DNA of 64,000 bases from Pelecanus crispus. Its lineage: Eukaryota > Chordata > Aves > Pelecaniformes > Pelecanidae. This document shows positions 22,585-34,276 of the stretch, in pieces (within the stretch, counting starts at the first letter, position 1; each line of letters opens with the position of its first letter). The DNA is taken from contig NC_134662.1 of the NCBI RefSeq assembly GCF_030463565.1, positions 4,751,001 to 4,815,000 on the forward strand, given 5' to 3'. The position numbers and the translations under genes were made by a program. Under the pieces are notes generated by a model, which saw only the letters and a program-made list of their open reading frames with translations, did not search any database and had not been told where the DNA came from.

Positions 22585-22904
22585 GCCGCGGCGGCGGGGG
22601 ACGGCGGGCGGAGAGGCGCCGATGGCGGCGGGGACGCGGCCGGCGAAGGGCTGCGGCGGGCGGCCGGGCGGTGTTGCCTGCGGCGGGGGGAAAGAGAGAG
22701 GCGTTTTCCCGAGCGGGCGTCGTGCTGGTGCTGCGGCTCCTGCGCCGGGGTCGCAAACCCGGGGGGGGTTTGGGGGTGGCGTTGCCCCCCAGCCATGGGG
22801 ACGGGACGGGGGGTCCTGTGCCCAGCGGTGCTGGACCCCGAGGGGCGGCTGGGTGCCCGGGGCAGCCCTGGGGCTCTTGCCGCTAACAGCGGGGCAGAGT
22901 GATG

Positions 22905-23840
22905 GGAGGCACTGGTGCGGGGTACTGGGAGCACTGGGGCAGGGAGCTGGGCGGCACTGGGCAATGCCAGTGCAGGGCGCTGGGAGGTGCTGGGAGTGCT
23001 GGTGCAGGGCACTGGGAGGTGCTGGGACTACTGGGAGCTGGTGCAGGGCACTGGGAGGTGCTGGGAGTGCTGGTGCAGGGCACTGGGAGGTGCTGGGACC
23101 ACTGGGAGCTGATGCAGGGCACTGGGAGGTGCTGGGAGTGCTGGTGCAGGGAGCTGGGCACCATTAGGTAATGCCAGTGCAGGGCACTGGGAGCACTGGG
23201 GCAGGTTACTGGAAGGTGCTGGGTGGAGCTGGTGCGGGTTACTGGGAGGTGCTGGGAACACTGGGAGCTGGTGCAGGTTACTGGGAGGTGCTGGGTGGAG
23301 CTGGTGCAGGTTACTGGGAGGTGCTGGGAACACTGGGAGCTGGTGCAGGTTACTGGGAGGTGCTGGGTGGAGCTGGTGCAGGTTACTGGGAGGTGCTGGG
23401 AACACTGGGAGCTGGTGCAGGTTACTGGGAGGTACTGGGAGCACTGGTGCGGGTTACTGGGAAGTGCTGGGAACACTGGTGCAGGTTACTGGGAGGTACT
23501 GGGAGCACTGGTGCGGGTTACTGGGAAGTGCTGGGAACACTGGGAGCACTGGTGCAGGTTACTGGGAGGTGCTGGGAACACTGGGAGCACTGGTGCGGGT
23601 TACTGGGAAGTGCTGGGAACACTGGGAGCACTGGTGCAGGTTACTGGGAGGTACTGGGAGCACTGGTGCGGGTTACTGGGAAGTGCTGGGAACACTGGGA
23701 GCACTGGTGCAGGTTACTGGGAGGTACTGGGAGCACTGGTGCAGGTTACTGGGAGGTGCTGGGAACACTGGGAGCACTGGTGCGGGTTACTGGGAAGTGC
23801 TGGGAACACTGGGAGCACTGGTGCAGGTTACTGGGAGGGG
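22905..23840. repeat. About 40-bp minisatellite between BABAM1 and ANKLE1
   Basis: The array is built from CTGGGAGGTGCTGGGAACAC, TGGGAGCACTGGTGCAGG and GTTACTGGGA variants. The left third (22905-23200) is a shorter related form. The last units change into GGGAGGGGCGGGGC and lead straight into the ANKLE1 promoter. Confidence 0.92.
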
Positions 23841-23960
23841 CGGGGCGCTGGGAGGGGCGGGGCGGGGCTGCCGTCGGCCGCCTCCTATTGGCCGTCTCGC
23901 CAGCCAATGAGCAGCGGGCCCGGCTGCCCGCGGGGGGTTCGAACCGGCGGGGCCCGGGAG
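23841..23960 (+). promoter_or_regulatory. ANKLE1 promoter: GC boxes and two CCAAT boxes
   Basis: Repeated GGGGCGGGGC boxes (about 23836-23868) are followed by an inverted CCAAT (ATTGG at 23887-23891) and a direct CCAAT at 23904-23908. The region is CpG-rich with no TATA box. Position and orientation fit ANKLE1; the start site was not determined. Confidence 0.6.
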
Positions 23961-24561
23961 CGCGTGCGCGGAGCGGCGCGAGCCGTAAGGGGACATTGCA
24001 CCGGCGGGGGGGGGCGCAGGACATGGCACGACACACGACATACACGCCATTGCACCGGGGCGACACGGGCACGACATTGCAGCGGGGGGAGGGGGGCGCT
24101 GGGCACGGCCCGGCCCCGGCTTGGCGGGGGCGGGGGCTCTGCAATAGCGGCGTTGCACCGGGCGGGGGGGCGCGTGGCCCGTGCTGCAGCTCGGGGGGTG
24201 TTTGGGGTTGCTTAGGGGCCCCCCTGTATGCACCGCCCCCCGGGGGGGTTGCACTGGGGAGGGGGAGGGCCGGTGCAGGCGCTGGGGGGTCCCTGCACGG
24301 ACCGCGGGGGCGTGTTGGGTGCTTTGGGCAGGGGGGTGTCGGGTGCATTGCGCGGGGGGGGGGCCCATGGATGCGCTGTTCGGGGGTCAGTGCCGCGGGG
24401 GTGTCCTCACGCTGGTGGGGTCCCGCTTTGGGTGCCCCAATGTGTGGCTCCGACTCGGGGAGGGGGGGGCAATGCCTGGGGGGGGCTGGGGCGCAGCCCT
24501 GCAGTGCCCTGGGGGGCTGTGGGTGGGCCCCCCACGCTGACCGGGCCCAGCTGTGCCGCAG
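23961..24561. other. Unresolved 5' part of ANKLE1
   Basis: Human-like ANKLE1 needs about 30 N-terminal residues before the first supported exon. No convincing exon was found in this G-rich stretch. A possibility is an ATG at 23907 followed by an open frame to GCC|GTAAGG near 23985, which joins the next exon in phase 0. Its sequence does not resemble human ANKLE1. Confidence 0.3.
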
Positions 24562-27500
24562 CGTGCGGACCCCGACCTGCTCCTCCCGGAGGGGTCACCC
24601 CCACCCATCGGGCCGCCGGCAGAGAGCGGGTGGGCAGTGGGTGCTGCCTGGGGCTGCTGCTGCGCCGCAGCGGGGACCCCAACGCCCGGTAACGGCCGGG
24701 GCCACGCAGTGACCCCGCTGCGATGCCGGAGCACCTGGCTGCAGGGTTGGTGGCACTTGCGTGACCCCGAGGGGGCTGCTGTGACCCTGACCTGCTGACC
24801 ATGACCCTGACCGTGATCCTGACCTGCTGACCGTGACCCTGACCTGCTGGCCAAGCTGGGGGTGTGCAGCGGGCTCGGGGTGAAGCCCTGCTCCTGCTCC
24901 AGGTCTGCCGGGGAGCTGATGCCGCTGCACGTCGCCGCGTCCCGGGGGTGCTGCAGGTGCCTCGAGCTCCTGCTGAAGAAAGCGGGGGACGCGGAGCTCC
25001 AAGACCAGGTTAGCGGGGACAGCTTTGGGGACAGCTTTGGGGATGGGGACAGCACCTTGGAGGTGCTGCCAGTGCTGGCACTCTCCTCACCGGTGGGGCG
25101 GGTGAGCAGCGGGTGCCCACCTGGCCCTGGCAGGGTTGTGTCACCCCATGGTGGCCCCGGCAGCGGTGACAGCAGTGTCCCCTCCCCACAGGATGGGAAA
25201 CGAGCCATTGACCTGGCGCTGGGCAACCGTGCATGCGTGCAGATCCTGCGGGACTCGCAGAGCGCCCGGGGCTGGCAGCCTGCAGAGGGTGAGGTCCCCA
25301 GGGTGCCCCCTCGGCCAGGGTGGGTGTTGGGGGGGGGGGCTGATCCGGCCCCCCCAGTTTGGGCTGGATGCCGATTCCCGTCTCTGCCCGCAGAGCCAGC
25401 GGGATGCAGGCGTTCCCTCTCCTTCCTGACCGAGGACGGCACCCATGGCAGCGGCTCCCCCGGGCTCCCTGAGAATGGCTCTGCGGCCGGGCCCCTCAGC
25501 AGCACCCGCAGGTCCTTGCTGGAGGAGCCGGAGCTGGGGGGTGGCTGCAGTTCAGGGGAGCCCCCATTTTGGCTGGGCTGTCCCCCCGAGCCCCTGTCCC
25601 TCGCCATCCCCTCCCTCGCTCCATGGCCCCACCTGGACCCTGGGGGCCCAGCTCTCCCCCCGCAGCCCCTCGCCTCCAGCACGCTGCTCTCAGCCGGGGA
25701 TGAGCTCGGGGAGGGACCCCGGAGCCAGACCATGGCAGGAAGGATGGGGGGTCCCCCCTGGGGTCTCCCCGAGCCCAGCGCTGGGGACAGCCCTGGCCCC
25801 TCTCCCCAGTGGGAGTTTGGTCCCGGTGGGTCCCTGGGCTCCCCCCAGCCCCACTGTTGCAGCAGGGTCCCAGGGGGACGTGGGGTGTCCCCCAGAGCTC
25901 CCCTGAGCAGCTGCCCCGTGGCGTGCCAGAACCCCAGGGACGGTGACATCCTGGGTGCCGTGGCTCAGCACCATGACGGTGTCCCCCGGGGACCAGCGGT
26001 GGGCTGGGCAGGGCTGGGCATCGCTGCCCCGGCTGCCCCCGAATTGGGGACGGTGGTGCTCGAGGCGAGGGCCCCGGGCTGCGACCCCAGCAGCCTTGGG
26101 GACAGCAGCGGTGCCAGCGAGTGCTTCTTCAGTGCCGTGGAGACCCTGGAGCCCAGCAAGGCTGGGGCAGCCGGGGCGCTGGAGCTGGGTGAAGCCCCCT
26201 CCCCAACTGGAGCTGCCACCCGGGAGCTGCCCCCCACCAGCCCCGCAAATGCAGAACAGGTGCAGGGTGAGGATTTTTGGGGGGGCTCAAGGGCAGCCCC
26301 TCACTGCAAAGACGGCTCGGAGGTGGGCGGTGTAGGGGAGCTGCTTGCACGGCTCCAGGGGTGCAGCCTCCGGGGCTCCCCTCCCCGCAGCCCGGCCAGC
26401 CTCGCCGCTGGGGATGCCACCCCCGGGGGGCCGGAGCCCCCCAGGCACCGCCACGTCACCCCCAGGACCAAAAGCCGCCTCCAGGCCTTCATGGCGCGGC
26501 TCAGCACCTCCTCTTCCTCCTCCCTCTTCGATGAGACGCTGGAGATGCCCCGGAGGCCCCCCAGGCTCAGAGCACCCCGGGGTGTCCCCAGGGACCCTGC
26601 TGCCACCTTGGGGCCCTGCGTCACCCCGGGGGGCGAGGAGGTGTCCAGTGGGGACGGAGAGGCGACAGGCTCTTTGGACGACACCGCGATCCTCCCGGGA
26701 GCCCCCAGCCAGCCCAGCTCCTCCCTGGGGACCAGCAGCTCCCCCGGCTCCAGCCTCACAGTCCTGCTGCTCCCCGGGGACCACGGGCACCCCCAGGACT
26801 CCCCGTGGGATGCTCGGGGCTCCCCCCATGCCGCCAGCAGTGCCAAGCCCAGGGTGCTGGAGGGTGGCTCTGGGTGGCAGCACCCCTTGCCCTTGGGGCC
26901 ACACCAGCCCCCACAGCCCCACGGGAGCTTCAGCCACCTCCTGGCCCCACAGCTGCCAGGCAGCGCCGCGGTGGAGCCGGGGAGCCCGGTTGTGCCGCTC
27001 TCGTCCACCGGCTGCAGCACCCACTGCTCCCAGGAGCACCTTGAGGATGAGGAGCAGGGACAAGCACCCACCAAGCAGCGCATTCCCGGTACAGAGGATG
27101 CCGTGGTCCGGGATGGGCAAACGTGCGTGGTGCTGCCGCAGCCCCTCTCGGACGAAGCTCTGCGCCGGCGGCTGCGGGCGCTGGGGGATGACCCGGGGCC
27201 CGTCACGGAGCTCACCAGGCGGCTGTACCTGCGGCGGCTGGAGGAGCTGGCAAGGGGACCCCGGGGGAGAACGGCGGGTGAGTGCCGGGGAGCCCACCCT
27301 ACCCAGTCGGTTGGTCCCCGCGGTGCTGGCATGGGGCTGACGGTGCTCCCCGATGCCGGCATGGCCGTCCCAGGGCACAGCCCTGAGCTGGCGGCCGCGC
27401 TGCGGACTGGCTGCGTCCCTGACTGCACCCAGGACGAGCTGGCGCTGGCCCGGCAGTTTGACCGCCCCGACCGGAGCCGGCGCTGGCGGGAAGGGCTGGT

Positions 27501-29565
27501 CAAGTCCAGCTTCAACTACCTCCTCCTCGACCCCAGGTAGGGCCATGCCATTGCCCCGCGCGTCCCCCATGCCAGGGGGTTCCGAGCGGGGACCCCTGGG
27601 AGGCATCAAACCCCAAAGCTGGTGGTTTGCACCCCCAGGACCACCCAGAACCTGCCGCTCCGCTACCACTGCCTGAGCTCGGCCGAGTGCTTCAGGACCT
27701 TCGTCAAAGCCATCTTCTACGTGGGCAAGGGGACGCGCGCCCGGCCGTATCAGCACCTCACCGAGGCGCTGAGCCAGCACCGCGCCGGGACGCGGAAGGT
27801 GGGATGGGCTGGGGGGGTTGAGGCCACAGTCATGGGCACAGGGGGCTGCACCAGGGGCTCGAGGCCATGGTGATGGGCATGGGGGGCTGTACTGGAGGCT
27901 CAAGGCCACAGTCATGGGCACAGGGGGCTGCAATGGGGGGCTGGGGGCTGTGGTGATGGGCATGGGGGGCTGCACCGGGGGGCTTGAGGCTGTGGTGATG
28001 GGCACGGGGGGCTGCACCGGGGGGCTTGAGGCTGTGGTGATGGGCACGGGGGGCTGCATCGGGGGGCTTGAGGCTGTGGTGATGGGCACGGGGGGCTGCA
28101 TCGGGGGGCTTGAGGCTGTGGTGATGGGCTTGGGGGGCTGCATCGGGGGGCTCGAGGCTCTGGTGATGGGCTCGGGGGGCTCGAGGATGTGGTGATGGGC
28201 ACAGGGGGCTGCATCAGGGGGCTCGAGGCTGTGGTGATGGGCACAGGGGGCTGCACCGGAGGGCTGGGGGCTGTGGTGATGGGCACGGGGGGCTGCACCG
28301 GGGGGCTCGAGGCCATGGTGATGGGCACGGGGGGCTGCACCGGGGGGCTCGAGGCTGTGGTGATGGGCACCAGGGGCTGCACTGGGGTGCTTGAGGCCAT
28401 GGTGATGGGCATGGGGAGCTGCACGGGGGGGCTCAAGGCCATGGTGATGGGCATGGGCGGCTGTACCGGGGGCTCAAGGCCATGGTGATGGGCATGGGGG
28501 GCTGTACCAGGGGCTCAAGGCCATGGTGATGGGCACGGGGGGCTGCACCGGGGGGCTCAAGGCCGTGGTGACGGTGCCCATTGTCCTTGCAGGGCTGCCC
28601 CAAGGTGCAGCGCATCCTGGAGATCTGGGCGAGCGGGCAGGGCGTCATCTCCGTGCACTGCTTCCAGAGCACCGTGCCAGCGGAGGCCTACACGCGGGAG
28701 GGCTGCCTCGTGGAGGCTCTGGGTGAGCGGGGAGGGCGGGGGGAGATGGCGCTGCCCCTGCCCCTGCCCCTGCCCCTGCTGCGGCTCCCGGCATCGGTTC
28801 TGCCGCCACTCTGACCCCCTGCAGCCCTCTCTCCCATCCCGTGCAGGAGGCAGGGGGACACGGGGGGGATCCAGCCCACCCTGGGGCACACGGGGACTTT
28901 GGGGTCCCTGGTTGCCAGCGCAGGGTCTGGGCACACTCCCCCAAACCTCCATCTCCTGCGGGAAAAGCTGCCTGGGAGTGGGTGCTGGTGGGGGACGCAG
29001 GGCTGCCTGCATCTCTGCGGGGCTGTGGGTGCTGATGGGGAGCAGGGGGCTGGGGCTGTGGGTGCTGACCCCATCCCCGCAGGGCTGTGGGTGCTGATGG
29101 GGAGCAGGGGGCTGGGGCTGTGGGTGCTGACCCCATCCCCGCAGGGCTGTGGGTGCTGATGGGGAGCACAGGACCAGGGCTGTGGGTGCTGACCCCATCC
29201 CCGCGGGGCTGTGGGTGCTGATGGGGAGCACAGGACCAGGGCTGTGGGTGCTGACCCCATCCCCGCGGGGCTGTGGGTGCTGATGGGGAGCACAGGACCA
29301 GGGCTGTGGGTGCTGACCCCATCCCCGCGGGGCTGTGGGTGCTGATGGGGAGCACAGGACCAGGGCTGTGGGTGCTGACCCCGTCCCCGCAGGCCTGCAG
29401 ACCATCACCAACCAGAGGAAGGGGAACTGCTACGGCGTGGTGGCCAGCTGGCCGGCGGAGCGGCACCGGCGCCTGGGCGTTCACATGCTGCACAGGGCCA
29501 TGCGCATCTTCCTGGCCGAGGGCGAGCGGCAGCTCCGGCCGGCGGACATCCACGGTGGGTGCTGA
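24562..29565 (+). CDS. ANKLE1: ANKLE1 (LEM3), ankyrin-LEM-GIY-YIG endonuclease, 5' end incomplete
   Basis: ANKLE1 is a structure-selective DNA endonuclease of haematopoietic cells. Supported exons: 24562-24688, 24903-25008, 25192-25288, 25394-27277, 27374-27536, 27639-27798, 28593-28722 and 29393-29565, all with GT-AG junctions. Ankyrin repeats span the first three (ADPDLLLPEG; LGLLLRRSGDPNAR; LMPLHVAASRGC; KRAIDLALGNRACVQILRD). The 1.88-kb exon is a Ser/Pro-rich disordered linker much longer than in human, ending in a LEM motif (LRALGDDPGPVTELTRRLYL). The C terminus is the GIY-YIG nuclease: SSFNYLLLDPR, AIFYVGKGTRARPY (catalytic Tyr/Arg side) and EAYTREGCLVEALG (metal-binding Glu). The first listed exon changes reading frame by one base at a G-run (24588-24594), and exon 1 is missing. 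Introns 3-5 of this list are multiples of three and stop-free. The last two introns carry minisatellites. Polyadenylation signal at 29716. Confidence 0.93.
27815..28562. repeat. 42-bp minisatellite filling an ANKLE1 intron
   Basis: About seventeen copies of a 42-bp unit, GCTGTGGTGATGGGCACGGG then GGGCTGCACCGGGGGGCTTGAG, occupy almost the whole intron 27799-28592. The array starts just after the donor and stops about 30 bases before the acceptor at 28592. Confidence 0.93.
29019..29392. repeat. 62-bp minisatellite containing the ANKLE1 last-exon acceptor
   Basis: Six units of exactly 62 bases contain GGGCTGTGGGTGCTGATGGG, AGCACAGGACCAGGGCTGTG and GTGCTGACCCCATCCCCGCA. The real acceptor AG (29391-29392) falls on the register of the array. 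Equivalent positions carry AG at 29081-29082 and 29143-29144, and GG at 29205, 29267 and 29329. Confidence 0.92.
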
Positions 29566-29715
29566 ACACCCTGGGGTGCTGGGGGGCCCCCCCATCTGCA
29601 CCTCCCCTCTGCCCTGTCCGAGGAGGTGGCTGTGCTCTGGGCGCGGGTTTTATGTCATGAACACTGGCGAGAATTTTTCTATTTTTCTATTTTTCTATTT
29701 CCCTAAAGGGTGATA

Positions 29716-29721
29716 AATAAA
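29716..29721 (+). terminator. ANKLE1 polyadenylation signal
   Basis: AATAAA lies 150 bases after the ANKLE1 stop codon, in TGATAAATAAATCGC, followed by a T-rich stretch. Confidence 0.75.
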
Positions 29722-32049
29722 TCGCTGCAGGTCTTTTTTGTTTTGGTTGGTTGATTTTTTTTTTTTTTTCTTTTTGGCTAAGAAATCCAAGCTGCGGGTG
29801 ATTTCTGGCTTCGCTTCCCCGCTCTGCCTTGCTTCTAGGACAGCCCCCCGTGCCCAGCGCATCTTCCCCCATCGTCGAGTCGGACGCGACTGAGAACATA
29901 ACACGGCTTTACTGTATGAAATGGCACTAACACGGCACGCGGCTCAGCGACAGCGGGGTTGCGGTGTGCGGTTTGCCTTGGCCTTAGCACAAGCGATGTG
30001 GGTACAAGCGACGCAGACTCCGTAGCAAACAGAGGTTGAAGAGCCGTGGCCCGCAGCTGGGCACTGGCGGTCGCCTGGAGTCGGTGACAGGCGACAGAGC
30101 CACGTTTTGGGGTACGGTTGTATTTCTGGGTGCCCTCGGTGTAGACCCCAGCCGTGCTGCGGGGTCTCCCCTGGCCGGGATGGGGTGGGAGGGGTGTTGC
30201 AGGGGAAGGCTCGTGGAAACGATCTGAACCCAGGGTCATTAAAATTCTCATTATGAGACAGGTTGCGGCAGCAGTGGGCAGGGGCAGGCAGAGGGGCAGC
30301 TCTGCCCCGGTGCGGGGACAGAGCGGGGCTGCCTGGGGATGCTCATCACACGGGGTCCCCGGCACACTGGGGCCAGCTCCGAAGGACTCTTCCTCTTCTA
30401 CATCATTTGGGGAGGAAGGTGGGCTCAGCCTCGGGGAAGGAGCGTTGCGGGTGGGTGCCAGCTCCAGTCAGCCCTGCCCAGCCCGGAGCCCTTTGAGCCA
30501 ACCCGGGGTGCCTCGGTGGGGTGCCAGCCCCGTTCGGGGCAAGGCGGGGCAGGGTGGGACATGGGCTAGGGGTGAGGTTTCTGAAGGACTGGTGGTTTCT
30601 TTGGTTTAGATGGGGAGAAATAAGAGGGAAACAAAGCAGGGAGCGGCTCCACTCTTTGGGGTAGTAGGGAGGCTGGGGCCATCCCCTGAGCACAGCATCC
30701 TCCCGGCTCACTCGGATTCCCACCCATCCCGGCGTGGCCGGGAGCCCCCGGACCCTGTGATGGCGTCCGGATCCCTGCTTGACATTTCTCATGTACCTTC
30801 TCGGTCCTGCCCAGCTCCTGGCAGCGGGATGCAAAGCGCAGAGGGAAGGAGATGATAGGACCTGTGGGTTATGTACAGAATGGCGTCGGCATCAGACGGT
30901 CGCGGTTTGCTTCATTGCTCCCGTGTTGCACCGAGACCCTGTGGATCTGTACAGGAGCCGCTGGCAAGGACGGACACGGTGGCAATGCGATGGTGTATTG
31001 CTGGTCCCCCGGTGCACGAGGGACGGGTGTGATCCCGGCAGGGATGTGGTTCGGGAATGGGTGGTGGGTCCCAGAGTCTTGGAGGAGCCGGAAGCCGGGA
31101 AGGGCGAGCGGATCGGATGCCACGGGAGTCGCTGTGTGGTGGCGATGGCTCCAAGCATCTCGAGGATACGGCAGCGGGAGGGAAGCAGAGGGCTCTGCAG
31201 AAGCCAGCGCTGCAGTACCTAAAGCGATGGTGGTCGGGGACGTGACCGCACAGACGGTGGCACCGGGGACTGCAGGAGAGCTCGGGTTTGGTGTTGTCCT
31301 CTCCACCACAGCCATGCCAGTCCCACCACGGTGGCAGAGCTGACAGTCCTGACCGTGCCCACGGGAGCAGGTCACCTCGTCCTCATCTCCTGGCCAGGCA
31401 GAGACGAGCCGTGCAGGCAGAGACGAGCCGTGCAGGCAGACCCTCGCCAGCGCCAGGCAGGAGTCGCTAGATGCCACGTGCGCGGCTGCTGGCAATAACG
31501 GTGGTCCCGTCCTCCCGGCCCCACAGACGGCTCGAGCAAGGCGCTGCGGGGCTCAGGGAGGCAAATCCCGCTGCTGAGCCCGAAGAGCCTTTGGCTTCCA
31601 CTTAAAGCAATCCCAGCTCAGCTCCTCCGGCCCTGGCCGGGAAGGTGCCGGAGCTGACGTGCTCTCCCTGGAGGAACCCCTCCGAGTTCTTCCCTTTTGG
31701 CTGCAGGTGGGACCCGTCTCCCCGCAGCCGCCTCCTCTCTGTCCCCGGCGGGTTGCTGCTTGAGGAAAATAATACTACAAAGAAACAGGATGAAGACGCT
31801 CCAGCGGCTGCCATGCCATCCCTGAGGGGACGGGGACCAGGTCTGCCGTGCTCCTGCCGCCGGCCCCACGCACCCCTGCCCAGGGGAGCCTCCGTGCTCC
31901 ACCACCAGCCTCCGACGCGGCCGGAAAAGAAAATCGGCTGAGCTCCCGGTGAGGGCAGCCTCCGCCGCACCCCTCCGCTCTCGCAAACCCTTCTCCACTC
32001 CGAAAATATCTCTCCCATCGGAGCAGCCCGGTCACCGCGTCCTGCCGCC
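29722..32049. other. Probable ABHD8 3' UTR and ANKLE1-ABHD8 convergent interval
   Basis: No coding exon is recognised. On the minus strand this follows the ABHD8 stop and is probably its 3' UTR. No clear minus-strand AATAAA was found; an AGTAAA variant (plus-strand TTTACT near 29909) is the best candidate. A 21-base tandem duplication (GCAGAGACGAGCCGTGCAG core) lies at about 31400-31440. Confidence 0.45.
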
Positions 32050-34276
32050 TTATTTCTTCTCCCCTTGCCCGTCCCCAGCTGGCGTCTCGGGCTCCCACAG
32101 GACGAACTCGTGGAGCAGCGTGTTCACCGTCTCGGGACACTCCATCATCACCATGTGGCTGCCCTCGTCGATCACCTTCAGGAAGGCGATCAGCAGGATC
32201 TGGAGGGAAACGGTGGCAGCGGCAGGCGTCAGCACCGGGACAAGCCCCCCGCCCGCATCGCTGCGTGCTGGCAGGCAGACCCCAGCCCTCGTCCACCGCC
32301 CCCAGCCCCTCTCGGTCCCTTACCTCGGCCATTCGCTGGTCCTCCTCCACCGGGACAAATTTGTCATGCATGCCATGGACCAGAAGCACAGGCACGGCCA
32401 GCTCCGCGTGGTAAACCTCGTCACCCTCCGGCCAGTACTGCCCGCTCATCATGGCGCGCAGCACGAAGGAGGAGACGTTGAAGGCGTTGCCTTCCTTCAG
32501 CAGCTGCTTCTCTTTGGCACCCTGGCGAGCGAAGCCAGCCCTGCGGGACGGAGCCGGCACGGGCAGAGGGTTAGCCCAGCGCGGTGCTTCGGCAGCGGCG
32601 GGACGGGAGCGTGGGGGATGCTGCCGGCAGGACGCGGTGTCCCTGCTCGTGGTGGCTGGAAGCCAGCTTGGCTGGGGACAGCCCTCCCCAGCGCCGCGGT
32701 GCCGGGACGGCTACTCACTTGAGGAAGCTCCAGGCCAGGCACGGGGACAGGCAGTGCAGCACGCAGGTGGGCATGTTGAAGATGGAGCAGAGGCTGGGCT
32801 CCAGCGCCGTCGGGCCCCCTCCATTGATCATGATCACCTTATGGACCAGGTCTGGGTACTCGTGGGCGAGGAAGGTGCAGAAGGACACCCTGTGGGGAGA
32901 CACAGACGTGGGGGCCGTGCTCCAACCCCGTGGAACCAGAGGATGCTACATCCCAAGGCAGATCCCAAGGATCCATGGCCGGAGCCCAGGCTATACCCTT
33001 TCATTTGACCCTTGCCCCCCCCTTTCTTGGGGCAGGGTAACCCCAGTCAAACCCCACAGCTGGTGCCCTGCAGAGCCTGGGCAGAGGGGCTGAGCTCAGG
33101 GTTTCATTCCTGCGCAGACCAAAGCAGGGTGCTGGGACCCGCTTGGGTGCCCACCAGCCTTGTCCTGATGTAATCCTGCCCAGCTCGGAGCCCGTCTCCA
33201 GCTCCCTCTCCTCCCAGCCCTGCTCTCTGCACTGCTTAGTCTCCATCTAATTGACTTTCTTGGGTTTACTCTATTTATAGGCTGTGCTCTGCCAACTTCC
33301 CTGCTGGAGGACAGGCTCTGGGATTAGCCGGACCCAGGGACACACACCAAGAGGATGTAGGAGATCAGAACTGAGGGATAAACCCAGAACGGGAAACCCC
33401 ACACCCCTCCTCTGCTTCTCAGCCCGTGAAGTGCAGGATTTGTTGGGCATTTGCTGCCAAGGAGAGGATGGGGCAGGGATGAATCCATCCCTTCCCTCCT
33501 GGGACCCCCCCGGTCCCTTACCCGTACGAGTGACCTATCAAGATATTCCTCTTCTTCGCGTAGCGCTTGAAGACAGCCCTCATGTCCTCTGCCAGCGCGT
33601 AGAAGGTGTACGCAGCGGCAATTTGGGGAGCCGAGCTGCAGCCGTGGCCGGCCAGGTCGGGAGCCACCACTTCGTAGCCCAGCTTGGTAAAGAAGTCCAG
33701 CTGCTCCTTCCAGATGTCCAGCGAGCCGCCCACGCCGTGGATGAAGAAGAGGACCACGTCGCTGTGCGTCCCTTTGCAGCTCGTGATCTGCTTCTTGCAG
33801 TCGATGTTGATGACTTTCTTGGGTTTACGCTTCCGACGCTTGCCGGGGGCAGCGGCTGCTTCCCGCGTGCCGCACCCCGGCGTGCCGGCGGGACCCTGGG
33901 CGGGAGTTTGGCTGGCCAGGTCGGAGAGCTCCAGCTCCACGGTGCTGTTGGGTTCCCCTGAGCTGTTCTGGCAGTGCAGGATCTCAGAGCGGACGGCATC
34001 CCCCAGGTTCTCGATCACCAGCTGCCCGTTGCGGTAGACGGTGATCTTGCGCTTGCAGTGCACCGTGCCACGCTCCGGCCCCCCGGGCTGGGTCTCCTCG
34101 GGTGCTTCTGGCGCCAGGCGGCTGGGCGTGCTGTGCCTGACCCGCAGAATCCTTCCCGGCTTCACCTCCATGAAGCTGTAGCCGTTGCTGGACTCAACGC
34201 TGTCCAGCGGGCCCACGGCGTTCGTCGTCTTGCCCATCAGGCAGCACAGGAGCCCATCGGTGATGCTGTTCAGCAT
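32050..34276 (-). CDS. ABHD8: ABHD8, alpha/beta-hydrolase domain protein
   Basis: ABHD8 is a predicted serine hydrolase of the alpha/beta-hydrolase fold; its substrate is unknown. Exons in transcript order: 34276-33522, 32889-32719, 32540-32324 and 32199-32050. The sum is 431 codons (430 aa; human remembered as 439). The start [15 protein letters not shown] follows an acceptor (CATTGCAG) 9 bases upstream of the ATG, so at least one 5' non-coding exon exists. The N-terminal half holds [20 protein letters not shown] and a basic KRRKRKPKK patch. The hydrolase domain begins [20 protein letters not shown]. The nucleophile elbow is GHSYG, with its last Gly codon split by intron 1. Later motifs are [32 protein letters not shown] (candidate acid) and [14 protein letters not shown] (catalytic His). 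All junctions are GT-AG and in phase. The gene is convergent with ANKLE1. Confidence 0.97.

Noticed and set aside
23907-23985. ATG within the CCAAT box with an open frame to a GTAAGG donor, as ANKLE1 exon 1
   Set aside because: It joins the next exon in phase, but the peptide (MSSGPGCPRG...) does not resemble the ANKLE1 N terminus and the ATG lies inside the core promoter. Not listed as an exon.
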